Assembly (NCBI RefSeq): GCF_900604955.1 | Contig: NZ_UWPE01000002.1 | Span: forward strand, 62,001 to 126,000 | Length of the DNA: 64,000 bases | Origin: Neoactinobaculum massilliense | GTDB taxonomy: Bacteria; Actinomycetota; Actinomycetes; Actinomycetales; Actinomycetaceae | Direction: 5' to 3' | Part shown: positions 8,388-16,857 of the stretch, piece by piece | How the letters are laid out: each line of letters starts with the position of its first letter | Position numbering within the stretch: position 1 is the stretch's first letter | Program-made: the position numbers and the translations under genes | The notes under the pieces: generated by a model | The model's database searches: none | What the model saw: only the letters and a program-made list of their open reading frames with translations | What the model was told of the DNA's origin: nothing

Positions 8388-9464
8388 TTATTTCATGCTC
8401 ACCAGGATCTTTACCTCCGACGGGTTACCACGGAGGCGCTCGAAGCCATCCTCCACAATGCGGTCCGCGGTGATCTTTCCGGTGACGAAAGGCGCCACAT
8501 CCACCTCGCCACTCTGGATGAGGCGAATGGATTCTTCGTGGTCATGCGCATAGCCAACGCAGGATCCAATAATGTGATCACCCAGCGTTAGCTGAGCCAG
8601 AATATCGAGCGGATATGACGCACCATGGAGCGCAACTACTTCGATACGTCCGCCCGGGCCCAGCACGCTGAACAACTGATCAACCACCGCGCTGACGCCT
8701 GCAGCATCAATGGCAATGTCTGCCATGAAGCCGTTGGTGGCCTTCCGCACCACCTCGACCAGATCTTCCTTCGCGGGATTGACGGCGATCTCCGCAACGC
8801 CGGTGTCCAGTGCCTTCTGGCGGCGTACATCTGCCAGCTCGGAGATGATCACCCGCACGCCGTATGCCTTGAGAACGGCCGCTGCGGTGAGGCCGATTGG
8901 TCCGGCACCACCCACCACCGCAACCTTGCCTTCGCCGTCGTCCCTGCTGCGGATGCCCGCGTGACGAATGGCGTGGACACTGACGGACAGCGGCTCAACC
9001 AGTGCGGCCTGATCGAGCGGAATGTTGCCGACGGGGTGGGCGAACGCCTCGCGGATGACCATGTGTTCGGAGAGGCCGCCACCGCCGCCCGAGATACCGA
9101 TGAAACCCATCTTCTCGCACAGGTTGTACTTGCCGGCGCGGCAGGCCGGGCACTCGTCGCACACCAGCAGCGGTTCAACGGCCACGTGGTCACCCACGGC
9201 CACACGCGTGACGCCCTCACCCACTTTTTCCACCACGCCGGAGAACTCGTGGCCGAACACCACCGGAAGCGTCTCGCCTGAGAGCGGGTGCGGCTCCGTG
9301 GTGAATGGGGCGGGCGGAATCGGTCCGTCGAAGTACAGGTGCAGATCGGAACCGCAGATGCCATTCCACGCGGGCGCAACCTTCACCTGACCGGGGCCCA
9401 CCTCCGGCTCCGGGGTGTCGTCGAGGCGCACGTCCTCTTTTCCGTAGTAGCGAACAGCCTTCAT
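8388..9464 (-). CDS. Zinc-dependent MDR alcohol dehydrogenase, (R,R)-butanediol dehydrogenase-like
   Basis: A 358-residue medium-chain dehydrogenase. The catalytic zinc site is suggested by GICGSDLH and GHEFSGVV; the structural zinc is held by the four cysteines of CDECPACRAGKYNLC; the Rossmann motif is GAGPIGL. The N-terminal stretch (DLHLYFDGP, an insertion before GHE) is typical of 2,3-butanediol dehydrogenases and threonine/sorbitol-dehydrogenase relatives that oxidise secondary alcohols with NAD+. Three possible starts (TTG at 9470, ATG at 9467, ATG at 9464) lie in a row; ATG 9464 is chosen because AGGAGG is six bases upstream of it. Together with the acetoin-reductase-like SDR at 3422 it points to butanediol/acetoin metabolism, but the two genes are not in one operon. 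Confidence 0.8.
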   Translation of the reverse strand: MKAVRYYGKEDVRLDDTPEPEVGPGQVKVAPAWNGICGSDLHLYFDGPIPPAPFTTEPHPLSGETLPVVFGHEFSGVVEKVGEGVTRVAVGDHVAVEPLLVCDECPACRAGKYNLCEKMGFIGISGGGGGLSEHMVIREAFAHPVGNIPLDQAALVEPLSVSVHAIRHAGIRSRDDGEGKVAVVGGAGPIGLTAAAVLKAYGVRVIISELADVRRQKALDTGVAEIAVNPAKEDLVEVVRKATNGFMADIAIDAAGVSAVVDQLFSVLGPGGRIEVVALHGASYPLDILAQLTLGDHIIGSCVGYAHDHEESIRLIQSGEVDVAPFVTGKITADRIVEDGFERLRGNPSEVKILVSMK

Positions 9465-9718
9465 CATCAACCTCCTTGTTGTGAGTAGCTACTTCGGAGT
9501 CTATCGGCGGGCTCCGACAGGTTTTCTGGGCTCTCTGGGTGGTGTGTTACGGGAGGAGGCGCTGGGCACAAGCGCTGTAAGTGCTCAGTGGCGCGCTTGC
9601 GACGCCCGCGGGTGCCGCAAGCGACGCGCCACCCGCGTGGGGGTGCGTCGGCAATCGAGTCAGAAGCCCACCTCAAACCTGAAAACCACCCTCAGCTAAC
9701 TTGCGTTGAAGCCGCATT

Positions 9719-9790
9719 TTTCCAATAAGCGCACCGGAATTTCACGCGTATTGGAAAGATCCGCCGGCGGAGTACAGTTAGCGCACCGGA
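9719..9790 (+). promoter_or_regulatory. Operator-like inverted and direct repeats upstream of the Fic gene
   Basis: Two nine-base arms, TTTCCAATA (9719-9727) and TATTGGAAA (9749-9757), form a perfect inverted repeat with a 21-base centre. A ten-base direct repeat GCGCACCGGA occurs at 9729-9738, inside that dyad, and again at 9781-9790, 14 bases before the Fic ATG. This arrangement in front of a potentially toxic gene looks like a repressor or autoregulatory site. No regulator gene is adjacent, so the binding protein is unknown. Confidence 0.5.
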
Positions 9791-9803
9791 TTGTGAGGTG
9801 AAA

Positions 9804-11129
9804 ATGCCAGATTCGCAGTACCAAGCCGATGCGCCTACCAACGCCGCACCCACTCCGGCCGACGGCGTCGGCACATCCGCCGCGCACTACTCCCCCAGCC
9901 ACGTACCAATAGCGCCCACCGGCGTCGTTCGTACCTCAGAGCCGTACGAATTCCTCAGGAAACTACGCTACGTGGATGCGGACGGCGGCAAAGCCGCCTA
10001 CGAGCGGCGGATCGGGGCGCCTGGTACTCGGCGGATCAAGATACCGGGCCACTCCATGTTCTACGTGCCCCTCCCGCAAACCGAGGCGGCGGTGGAGGAG
10101 ATTTACGCCCGCGAGCGCACTATTAACGCCACGTGGCGCACGCTGCCGCCGGTGGCCACCACCAGTTTTATTCAGAGCCTCATTATCCATGAGGTGATCT
10201 CCACCAACAACATCGAGGGTGTGCACTCCACGCGCCGTGAAGTGCAGGAGGCGCTGGCGAAACCGAACGTGCGGCTGTCGTCGTTCGTGCGGCTGTTCCT
10301 TGAGCTCACCGGTGATCACCCCGCGCGCATCGCCACGCTGGAGGATATTCGCGCCGTCTACAACCGGGTAACCGAGGGCGAAATCTCCCGCGACGACCTC
10401 CCCGATGGCCAGCTGTTCCGGAAAGAACCGGTGCTTATCACCACGGGTTCGCAGAAGATTGTGCATCGCGGCGTGTATCCGGAAGCTAATATTCGCGCTG
10501 GTTTGGAGACGATGCTGGGGCTGTGGAAGCGGCCGATCAGCTCGCGCCTGGTGGCTGCAACGCTCTCGCATCTGCTGTTCGAAATGATCCACCCGTTCTA
10601 TGACGGCAACGGCCGCACAGGACGGTACCTGCTGGCGCACGCGCTGCGGCAGACACTCTCGATCTCCACGGCGCTGGCGGTCTCGCCGCAGATCAGCGAC
10701 GACAAAGAGGCCTACTACCGCGCTTTCATCGAGGTGGAGGACGCACGCAATCGCGGCGAGTGCACGCAATTCGTCACCACCATGCTCGATTTCATCGGCC
10801 GCGCGCAGCGCTGGGTGCTAGGCACAATCGGACCGAAGAGCACATCGCTAGCCCGCGCGCACGAGCTGCTCCAGCACCTCGCGCCCACCATCCGTTCCAA
10901 GGCCGAACGCAATACGCTGTTCGTCCTCGCGCAGGCCTACCTCTTCGCCGAGGACCACGCCACGGATCTGGACACGTTCGTCGCCACCTATGGCTCGTCT
11001 CGCCGCACATTCCGCGACGCCTTGCGCGAGCTCGAGGAGCAGGGCCGCGTGGTGACCGTTCGCCGGCGGCCGCTTCGGTTCGCGCTGTCCACCGCGGAGG
11101 CGGAGCGGCTCACCCTCGACGTCGATTAG
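9804..11129 (+). CDS. Fic family protein (putative AMPylase, class II with N-terminal inhibitory motif)
   Basis: A 441-residue protein. The Fic core motif HPFYDGNGRTGR spans residues 263-274 and is complete (catalytic His, Asp/Gly for phosphate and Mg2+, final Arg). A class II autoinhibitory helix motif, TNNIEG of the [S/T]xxxE[G/N] type, lies near residues 134-139. An N-terminal disordered Ala/Pro/Thr-rich segment of about 40 residues precedes a Fic_N-like region, and a C-terminal winged-helix-like tail (YGSSRRTFRDALRELEEQGRV) resembles DNA-binding extensions of this subfamily. Fic enzymes transfer AMP from ATP to Tyr/Thr/Ser hydroxyls. The ATG at 9804 is preferred over GTG 9798 since GAGGTG precedes it. 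No antitoxin gene is adjacent, consistent with intramolecular inhibition. Target unknown. Confidence 0.88.
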   Translation: MPDSQYQADAPTNAAPTPADGVGTSAAHYSPSHVPIAPTGVVRTSEPYEFLRKLRYVDADGGKAAYERRIGAPGTRRIKIPGHSMFYVPLPQTEAAVEEIYARERTINATWRTLPPVATTSFIQSLIIHEVISTNNIEGVHSTRREVQEALAKPNVRLSSFVRLFLELTGDHPARIATLEDIRAVYNRVTEGEISRDDLPDGQLFRKEPVLITTGSQKIVHRGVYPEANIRAGLETMLGLWKRPISSRLVAATLSHLLFEMIHPFYDGNGRTGRYLLAHALRQTLSISTALAVSPQISDDKEAYYRAFIEVEDARNRGECTQFVTTMLDFIGRAQRWVLGTIGPKSTSLARAHELLQHLAPTIRSKAERNTLFVLAQAYLFAEDHATDLDTFVATYGSSRRTFRDALRELEEQGRVVTVRRRPLRFALSTAEAERLTLDVD

Positions 11130-11259
11130 TACGACGCCGCTGGGGTAGCCGGATAGCACGCGCCGATTGGTACGACGCCGCCACGCGCGTACCTGCACAG
11201 GCAAGGTGGAGGTGTTGCGATGGAAGTGGAATGGCCGCGAATGAAGCGGGAGCACACGC

Positions 11260-12102
11260 CTACTTGAGGCGCGTCTCAGCTTCGACGACGCTGAAGGGTG
11301 CGGACTGCGAGCTCACGGCCACAGTACCCGGCACCTGGTAGGTGGTACCCATGGCCGTGAACGACGCTGACCAGGTGACGGTCAGGCCCACACTAACCCC
11401 GGTGGTTGGGTGCGCGTAGGTGTGGCTGATGGTGCCATTAGGCCAGGCGCCGCCCGGGCTGGTGGAGGTGAAGGACGCCGAGCCGTCGCCCGGACTCCAC
11501 GTGTAGATGACCGGCGTGAGGTGAACTGTGACCGGCACACCCAGGACGGTGAGCTCAGCGTTATGGGCTGTGGCGTCAGTGGAGTAGTAGACGGGTTTAT
11601 TGATGAGGACCTCTGCGCGGGCGGGCGAAATGCTGATAGTTCCCCGCTGGGCGGCTAGCTGCGCGACATCGCGTTGGGTGATAAGCGTGGCAGGATCCGG
11701 CGCCTGGGGTGCTGACGCCGCCGGTGCTGGTGCGGAAGCAGCCGGCTGTGCCTGGCCCGGAACGCCGAGAGTCATGATGCGACGTCCGTTTTGGTCAAAA
11801 TAGATGAGTTCGTTTTCGCCATCGAACTGCACGGATGGCGGAGCATCACTGGCAGCACCGCCCACGCCGTGGGAAGCCCCGCGCCCGCGCGCGGTCCCGC
11901 TGGAATGCCCGCCGGTGGCAGTGCCGGCCTGACCAGTCACTCCGGAACCCGTATCCTTCCCTGATACTTCTCCAGAGATATTGAAACTTACACCTGATAC
12001 AGACCCACCCCAGGAAAATGTGGAAGATCCAGGGAGCGCCGTACTATCCAGCCGAATCGCTCCGGCGGCCACCGCCAAAAGTACCGCTGAACTTGAGAGC
12101 AT
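11260..12102 (-). CDS. Secreted or membrane-anchored PKD-domain protein
   Basis: A 280-residue protein with a hydrophobic N-terminus (MLSSSAVLLAVAAGAI), a Gly/Ser/Thr-rich linker to about residue 90, a short structured segment with YFDQNGRR, a Pro/Ala linker, and a C-terminal beta-rich region (about 160-275) containing YTWSPGDG and SHTYAHPT, the hallmark turn and strand of PKD-like domains. It is probably exported; the first hydrophobic stretch is short for a signal peptide and the start may lie nearby. It begins three bases after the stop of the lipoprotein gene at 12106-12705, so the two form an operon. Such lipoprotein/PKD pairs recur in Actinomyces-like genomes, where their role at the cell surface is not established. 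No enzymatic motif is visible. Confidence 0.6.
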   Translation of the reverse strand: MLSSSAVLLAVAAGAIRLDSTALPGSSTFSWGGSVSGVSFNISGEVSGKDTGSGVTGQAGTATGGHSSGTARGRGASHGVGGAASDAPPSVQFDGENELIYFDQNGRRIMTLGVPGQAQPAASAPAPAASAPQAPDPATLITQRDVAQLAAQRGTISISPARAEVLINKPVYYSTDATAHNAELTVLGVPVTVHLTPVIYTWSPGDGSASFTSTSPGGAWPNGTISHTYAHPTTGVSVGLTVTWSASFTAMGTTYQVPGTVAVSSQSAPFSVVEAETRLK

Positions 12103-12105
12103 GAC

Positions 12106-12705
12106 TTACTCCGTCGCTTCTGGACTGGCATTTTCATCAGCTTGAATCGCGCCATCAAGCATCTGCCACCCGCCAGATTCTTGCGCTGCATCAAAACCGA
12201 TCACAGCGTCTTGAGAGCCAATCGGTCCGCGAATTCCCTGCGGGTCAATCACCTCTGCCTCACCACGCCTGACAGTTAATTCCACATGGAACGCACCGTC
12301 GTGCTGCTCGCTGGGGAATACATGCGTATCAAGTACATCAACATCCGGGATTTCAAGCCACTGACCACGATTCTCATCGTGAACACGATCCACAAAATAC
12401 TGGCATGGCTTGCAGCCCGGCCCCGACATAGCTTGAAGCTCCGAGTCATCGCCTGTCGCCTCGGCGTAGAGGCTCTGGCGGATGTAGTAGGCGACCGCCG
12501 CCGCGGCTCCCTCTTCCGTGTTGTTATCCATGACCGCCGGCCGTTCAGGCGGCGCCGCACTAATCCGCCCGGCAGCGCTCGCCGATGCACTCGGCGTGGC
12601 CGCCTCGCTCTCACTGGAGGATTCGGACGCACCCGGACTCGCGTGGCCGCTGCAACCGGCCAACATCATGACGGCCGCAGTAGCGGCCACACCCCATCTC
12701 CTCAT
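12106..12705 (-). CDS. DUF6318-like lipoprotein
   Basis: A 199-residue lipoprotein. A basic start (MRRW), hydrophobic core and LAGC lipobox place the lipidated cysteine at residue 18, followed by a Ser/Glu/Ala-rich linker to about residue 55. The mature domain has a helix-rich front (AAAAVAYYIRQSLYAEATGD), then GCKPCQYFVD with two cysteines likely to be disulfide-bonded outside the cell, then beta strands. That layout, with a CxxC after the ELxxMSGPxC stretch, matches the actinobacterial DUF6318 lipoprotein family as I recall it; function unknown. It is the first gene of a two-gene unit with the PKD protein. Its upstream region carries the repeat cluster at 12811-13302. Confidence 0.65.
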   Translation of the reverse strand: MRRWGVAATAAVMMLAGCSGHASPGASESSSESEAATPSASASAAGRISAAPPERPAVMDNNTEEGAAAAVAYYIRQSLYAEATGDDSELQAMSGPGCKPCQYFVDRVHDENRGQWLEIPDVDVLDTHVFPSEQHDGAFHVELTVRRGEAEVIDPQGIRGPIGSQDAVIGFDAAQESGGWQMLDGAIQADENASPEATE

Positions 12706-12810
12706 AAGGCAAAAATACGGGACCGGGGCGCCCAGCCGCAGACCACATCCACACCCTGTGGAAAACCCGCTCCGCTCATGAACTGCGCACCGCTGCGCGC
12801 GTAGTACTGG

Positions 12811-13302
12811 GATTAATGGCCATTAGACCCAGTGGGGGATGGGCGGCCGGGCGATTCCACGTTCGCAGGTGATTAGGGTCGTTCGAAGGTGCACTCACCA
12901 CCTACCAAGTGCATTAAAGGCCATTAAACCCGGCCAGTGGGAGAGTGGCCTGCACCTCCCGCGCTGGTTCGCAGGTAATTAGTGCTGTTGCCAGGTGTAT
13001 AGACCACCTGCAAAAAGCTTTAAAGGCCATCAAACCGCAGAAGAGCGGGGCGGACACAATTGCCCATCCCGGCTCAAAGGTGGTTAGTGCCGTTCACTGG
13101 TGTACAAGACACCTCCAAACGGCATTAAAGGCCATTAAAACCGAGGGCGGGTGGTCGGCCCCTCCACTCGGGCAGTCACGCTTGCTATGCCGCGGCCCGA
13201 TTCTGCATTCGCAGGTGATTAGGGTCGTTTAGAGGTGTATAGACCACCCGCAAACAGCTTTAAAGACCATTAAACCGCAGAGGGGAGGGGTGGCCATTAA
13301 AG
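12811..13302 (+). repeat. Cluster of four composite intergenic repeats plus partial copies
   Basis: Four full copies of an approximately 72-base element start near 12861, 12967, 13073 and 13208, about 106, 106 and 135 bases apart, all in the same orientation. Each has GTTCGCAGGTGATTAG at the front (degenerate in copy three), then AGGTG and CACCT arms seven bases apart (slightly altered in copies three and four), then CAAA or similar and an end block close to TTAAAGGCCATTAAACC. A truncated end block (ATTAATGGCCATTAGACC) lies at 12813-12830 and another (GGCCATTAAAGCC) near 13292. The cluster fills the gap between the DUF6318 lipoprotein start and the phosphorylase stop. Related copies occur at 19297-19457 and 33540-33785. 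They are non-coding and not CRISPR-like: spacers are not unique uniform units and the element is structured internally. Confidence 0.85.
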
Positions 13303-13427
13303 CCGGCAGGGAGAGCCAACAGTTAGCCGAACCGACCAACGCAGGTAAGCCGAGGCCGGTAGCCCGCCGCCCCGGCCGGGTAGCCGGGCCGGCGTGATAA
13401 CCTTCCCCGGCCCGGAACACCGCCAGC

Positions 13428-15677
13428 CTAAATCCCGAACCACCGGATCTCGCTGGCGTCCAGATCCAGCGGGAAGCTGGAGCCGTCGCCCCGGTACACG
13501 GTGGTGGATTGCGGCTCGTACGTATTGTTCACCACGCAGTACTTACCGCTCTCCAGGTAGGCATGCACCTCCACGTTGACGTTGGTGGAGAACCAGGTGT
13601 GAAGCTCATTTTCAGCGCCCGCGGCCCACAGAATCGCCCGGTACAGCACCCGGCTATTCAACGCGCTGTAAGGCAGTCCGGAAATGTACACGCCGCGCCC
13701 ACGCCCGTACTGGTTCGCGGCCATCTGCACTTCGCGGTCCTTCTGTATGAGCACATCGGTGCCCTCCAGCGCATAAATGGACTTCTTGCCCTCGCCGAAG
13801 TTCACCCCGCCGGCAACAACCTGAGGCCCGAAATCACCAACGGCACCGGCACCGCCGTCAGCCCCAGCTGCGCTCGCACCAACCGTCGTGTCCGAACCAT
13901 CCCCACCCTGGCAATCCGCCAGAATGAAGTGGTCCCGGTGCTCCTCCCAGTTGTACTTGTCGTAATTGAGGGTGAACCCGGTTTCCTTCTCCACCCCCAG
14001 CGGCGCCGCGAGTTGCAGGAACCGCCCCTGGTACTGGTGTCCGCCGGGTTCGCCCACGCCAATCAGTCCGCCCCCGTTGTGAACGAACCGCTTAATGGCC
14101 GAGGACACCGCCGGATCCTCCCACACCGCACCACCTGTGTGAGCCGTGTCGGCATCCCCAACGTTGATGATCACATCCACGTCCTCCAGGGCGGACGGGG
14201 AGGCTACGACGTCGTCGAAACTAATGAAGCGCACATCAAACGGCGCACCACTGAGCGCCTCAATCACGCCGGCGTAAGAATAGTTCTGCTTCTGGTAGAG
14301 CGCGTGATGGACCATGTGCGCACCCCAGGACCGCATCTTGCCCCAAGAATTGAGCACCGCCACCCGCTTGAAGCTGAAGGGCTTAGCCCCCTTGATGTTC
14401 GCGTAGAGCTCGCGGAACTCGCCGGCCACGCTCTCCACGTACGCCACGAAGTCCGGGAACTCGTAAGCCAGCTTGAGGTAGCCGCCATAGCCGATGCGGT
14501 CGATGGGGCTACGTAGAATGGCGCGCCGCGCGGTCACCCAGTTTTCCCGGGCTTCCTTCACCGGATCCGCGCCCTTGTAGAAGGAGTCGGGGAAGAAGTA
14601 GGGCAGGAAGCGCCCCTCCGTGTACTTGACGCCCTTGATGTCGGAGATGAGGCGCAGTGTGGAGCCGTTCCCCACGCTCCCCACGATCGCGTCCACCCCG
14701 GACTGGCGGAATTCCTCCATGTACGGCTCGGTACCAATCCAGTGGTCGCCGAGGAACATCATGGCTTCCTTGCCGTACTCGTGGCAGATGTCGGTCATTT
14801 CGCGCACCAGCTTGGCCACCTCGCGCCGCTGGAACGCCTGGAAATCCTGGTACTCCTTCGAGGGCACGCGGTACTGATTATTGTAGTAGCCCTGATCAAT
14901 GATGAATTCGGGGCGGAAGCGATAGCCCACCTCGGACTCGAACTGATCCAGAATGTAGGGGCTCACGGAGGAGGAGTAGCCGTACCAGTCCACGTATTTT
15001 TCCCGCCGCAACTCGTCGAATACCAGGGTGAACTGGTGGAAGAATGTGGTAAACCGCAGCACGTCCACGTGCGGATTGTCCTCGATGAACTTGCGGAGCC
15101 GCTTCAGGGACCAGGCGTGAGTTTTGGGCTGACGCACATCGAAGGTGATCTGGTGCTCCACGCCGGTCCAGTTGTTCACCACGGCGTTGTACATGTGCAC
15201 GGGGTCCCAGATGAGGTAGGCCAGGAAGCTCACGGTGTATTCGTGGTAGGGCGCGGGCTTCGGAATCACGACGACGCCGTCTTCCGCCCGGTACTCCCAT
15301 TCCGCCGGATCGAGGGGCTCCCCTGTAGTACGGTCCACCACCTCCCACCAGCGTTTGATGTCATCGTGCGTATTGGGCTTCATGAGTTCGGGGCTGATGC
15401 CCTTCATGAGCGGAATGGCCAGGGGCTCCTCGGTGGCCGTGTGGAATGCGGTCATGATGTAGCTCTGCTGCACCTCGTCCGGATTCGCCTTGGCCCACTC
15501 GTTGTCCTTGCGGGTGGTGTAGTACGTCTTGTAAATCTTGGCGTCCACACCCCGTAGTTCCTTGGGGAATTCCGCGCCATCGCAGTCGCGGATGGCATCG
15601 GCTCCCCAGCGCTTCATCAGCTCCAGGGTTTCGGGAACAACGTCAAGATCAGTGGGGATGGTGAGGCGGCCGCGCAT
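13428..15677 (-). CDS. lnpA: 1,3-beta-galactosyl-N-acetylhexosamine phosphorylase (GH112)
   Basis: A 749-residue cytoplasmic enzyme matching family GH112 in length (bifidobacterial enzyme about 750) and in conserved landmarks: an N-terminal WGADAIRDCDG, LIWDPVHMYN, WTGVEHQITFDVRQP, then RFTTFFHQFTLVF and FLGDHWIGTEPY in the catalytic barrel, RIGYGGYLKLA, and a glutamine-amidotransferase-like middle domain (NSWGKMRSWGAHMVHHALYQ, GGLIGVGEP). It phosphorolyses lacto-N-biose (Gal-b1,3-GlcNAc) and galacto-N-biose (Gal-b1,3-GalNAc, mucin core 1) to galactose-1-phosphate plus the N-acetylhexosamine. AAGGA lies six bases before the ATG. It is transcribed divergently from the AgaS-ROK pair; the importer and Leloir genes at 22.7-30.2 kb complete the pathway. 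Which of the two disaccharides is preferred cannot be read from sequence. Confidence 0.93.
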   Translation of the reverse strand: MRGRLTIPTDLDVVPETLELMKRWGADAIRDCDGAEFPKELRGVDAKIYKTYYTTRKDNEWAKANPDEVQQSYIMTAFHTATEEPLAIPLMKGISPELMKPNTHDDIKRWWEVVDRTTGEPLDPAEWEYRAEDGVVVIPKPAPYHEYTVSFLAYLIWDPVHMYNAVVNNWTGVEHQITFDVRQPKTHAWSLKRLRKFIEDNPHVDVLRFTTFFHQFTLVFDELRREKYVDWYGYSSSVSPYILDQFESEVGYRFRPEFIIDQGYYNNQYRVPSKEYQDFQAFQRREVAKLVREMTDICHEYGKEAMMFLGDHWIGTEPYMEEFRQSGVDAIVGSVGNGSTLRLISDIKGVKYTEGRFLPYFFPDSFYKGADPVKEARENWVTARRAILRSPIDRIGYGGYLKLAYEFPDFVAYVESVAGEFRELYANIKGAKPFSFKRVAVLNSWGKMRSWGAHMVHHALYQKQNYSYAGVIEALSGAPFDVRFISFDDVVASPSALEDVDVIINVGDADTAHTGGAVWEDPAVSSAIKRFVHNGGGLIGVGEPGGHQYQGRFLQLAAPLGVEKETGFTLNYDKYNWEEHRDHFILADCQGGDGSDTTVGASAAGADGGAGAVGDFGPQVVAGGVNFGEGKKSIYALEGTDVLIQKDREVQMAANQYGRGRGVYISGLPYSALNSRVLYRAILWAAGAENELHTWFSTNVNVEVHAYLESGKYCVVNNTYEPQSTTVYRGDGSSFPLDLDASEIRWFGI

Positions 15678-15724
15678 GAAAGTTCCTTCGTCATTGATGG
15701 GACAAGCTGGCCCGGGGAGCGGCC

Positions 15725-15804
15725 CCGGGGTACTGCTAGCCCGGATATGTCCGGGGTACTGCTAGCCCGGAGGCCACGCGGCTCCCGGGGTATACCAACC
15801 CGGA
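15725..15804. repeat. Repeated CCGGGG...CCCGG hairpins upstream of the phosphorylase gene
   Basis: A 21-base unit (CCGGGGTACTGCTAGCCCGG plus A) occurs at 15725-15745 and identically at 15751-15771, 26 bases apart; a degenerate third copy lies at 15785-15804. Each unit can fold as a CCGGG/CCCGG stem. They sit in the 5' region of the phosphorylase gene on the minus strand (47-127 bases before its ATG) and could form leader hairpins or be a decayed local duplication. Confidence 0.7.
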
Positions 15805-15870
15805 GTCCCGGCCTCACGGAAACCGCTCGGCATGCAGCACGCCCGGGTCACTACCCGCCCGGCCTGCGCC

Positions 15871-15931
15871 GGCATGGGTATGCCGAAAGTGTAGCGCGGA
15901 AATTACAGGCATCTTGTCCCATTGTCAGACA
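15871..15931. promoter_or_regulatory. Putative divergent control region between lnpA and agaS
   Basis: Two small dyads lie in the divergent spacer: GGCAT and ATGCC separated by four bases (15871-15884), and TGTCAGACA (15923-15931). A TTGTCA (15922) and TACCAT (15943) with a 15-base spacer could be a suboptimal promoter for the plus-strand genes. No regulator gene is adjacent to identify the binding protein; low confidence. Confidence 0.3.
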
Positions 15932-15986
15932 TGCGATGGCATTACCATGGGACCTAGCGGCCTAACGCACAATGAAAGTGAGAGTC

Positions 15987-16856
15987 ATGTCGCGAACCAC
16001 AGAAGAAATCCATAGCCAGCCTGAACTTTGGCGCCGTGTTGCCAGCGTAGACACCTCGGCGCTTCCGGCCCCCGACCAGCGTATTGCCGTGATCGGATGC
16101 GGCACGTCCTGGTTCATGGCGCAGGCCTACTGCTCCATGCGTACCGCCGTCACCGGCGCCCCCTCCTACGCCTACACGGCCACGGAGTTCCCCTACTCAG
16201 ACGTGGATACGGTTGTGTGCCTGTCCCGTTCCGGCACCACCACGGAAGTGGTGGATGTCCTCAAGAAAACGCGCGAGGCCGGCATCCCGAACCTCCTCAT
16301 CACGGCCGTCTCCCCCGGCCCGGGCACGCCCTTCGCGGATAAGGAAATTGTCCTCGATTTCGCCGACGAGCAGTCCGTTGTTCAGACGCGCTTCGCCACC
16401 ACCGCACTCGCATTCCTCCTCGGTTCTCTGGGGTTCGACGTCGAAGCTGCCGCCTCGGATTGCGAGCGGGCACTGGCCACCGAAATTCCGGAGCGCTGGG
16501 CGAAGGCCGAGCAGATTACCTTCCTGGGAACGGGGTGGACCATTGGGCTGGCCAACGAGGCGGCGCTCAAGTGCCGCGAGGCCTCCCAGTCCTGGACGGA
16601 GGCCTACCCGGCCATGGAGTACCGTCACGGCCCCATTTCGATCGCGCAGCCCGGCCGGCTCACGTGGGTATTCGGCAAGGTGCCCGAGGGCATGGCGGAC
16701 CAGATCGCGGCCACCGGTGCCGAGCTGGTTACCTCCGATCTCAACCCGCTCGCCCAGTTGGTACTCGCCCAGCGCGTGGCTGTTGCACGCGCTGAGGATC
16801 GCGGGCTCAATCCGGATACGCCGCGTCACCTGACGCGGTCCGTCATTCTCAAGTAG
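15987..16856 (+). CDS. agaS: AgaS-like SIS-domain sugar-phosphate isomerase/deaminase
   Basis: A protein of about 289 residues with two SIS domains. The first has VIGCGTSWFMAQAY and CLSRSGTTTEVVDV (phosphate-binding Ser/Thr cluster); the second has FLGTGWTIGLANEAALKCREASQ and the AYPAMEYRHGP motif shared with the isomerase half of GlmS and with AgaS. AgaS converts galactosamine-6-phosphate to tagatose-6-phosphate with release of ammonia; relatives act on glucosamine-6-phosphate. The frame opens at 15972, but ATG 15987 (MSRTTEE) fits the family start better and has a purine-rich GTGAGAG upstream; this choice is uncertain. The ROK kinase starts two bases after the stop. With PfkB and class II aldolase downstream, a tagatose-phosphate route for GalNAc released by the GH112 enzyme is the natural inference. 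Confidence 0.72.
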   Translation: MSRTTEEIHSQPELWRRVASVDTSALPAPDQRIAVIGCGTSWFMAQAYCSMRTAVTGAPSYAYTATEFPYSDVDTVVCLSRSGTTTEVVDVLKKTREAGIPNLLITAVSPGPGTPFADKEIVLDFADEQSVVQTRFATTALAFLLGSLGFDVEAAASDCERALATEIPERWAKAEQITFLGTGWTIGLANEAALKCREASQSWTEAYPAMEYRHGPISIAQPGRLTWVFGKVPEGMADQIAATGAELVTSDLNPLAQLVLAQRVAVARAEDRGLNPDTPRHLTRSVILK

Positions 16857-16857
16857 C

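Noticed and set aside
12861-13280. CRISPR array
   Set aside because: Repeats are about 72 bases, diverged and internally structured; intervals are 34-60 bases and not uniform; no cas genes nearby.
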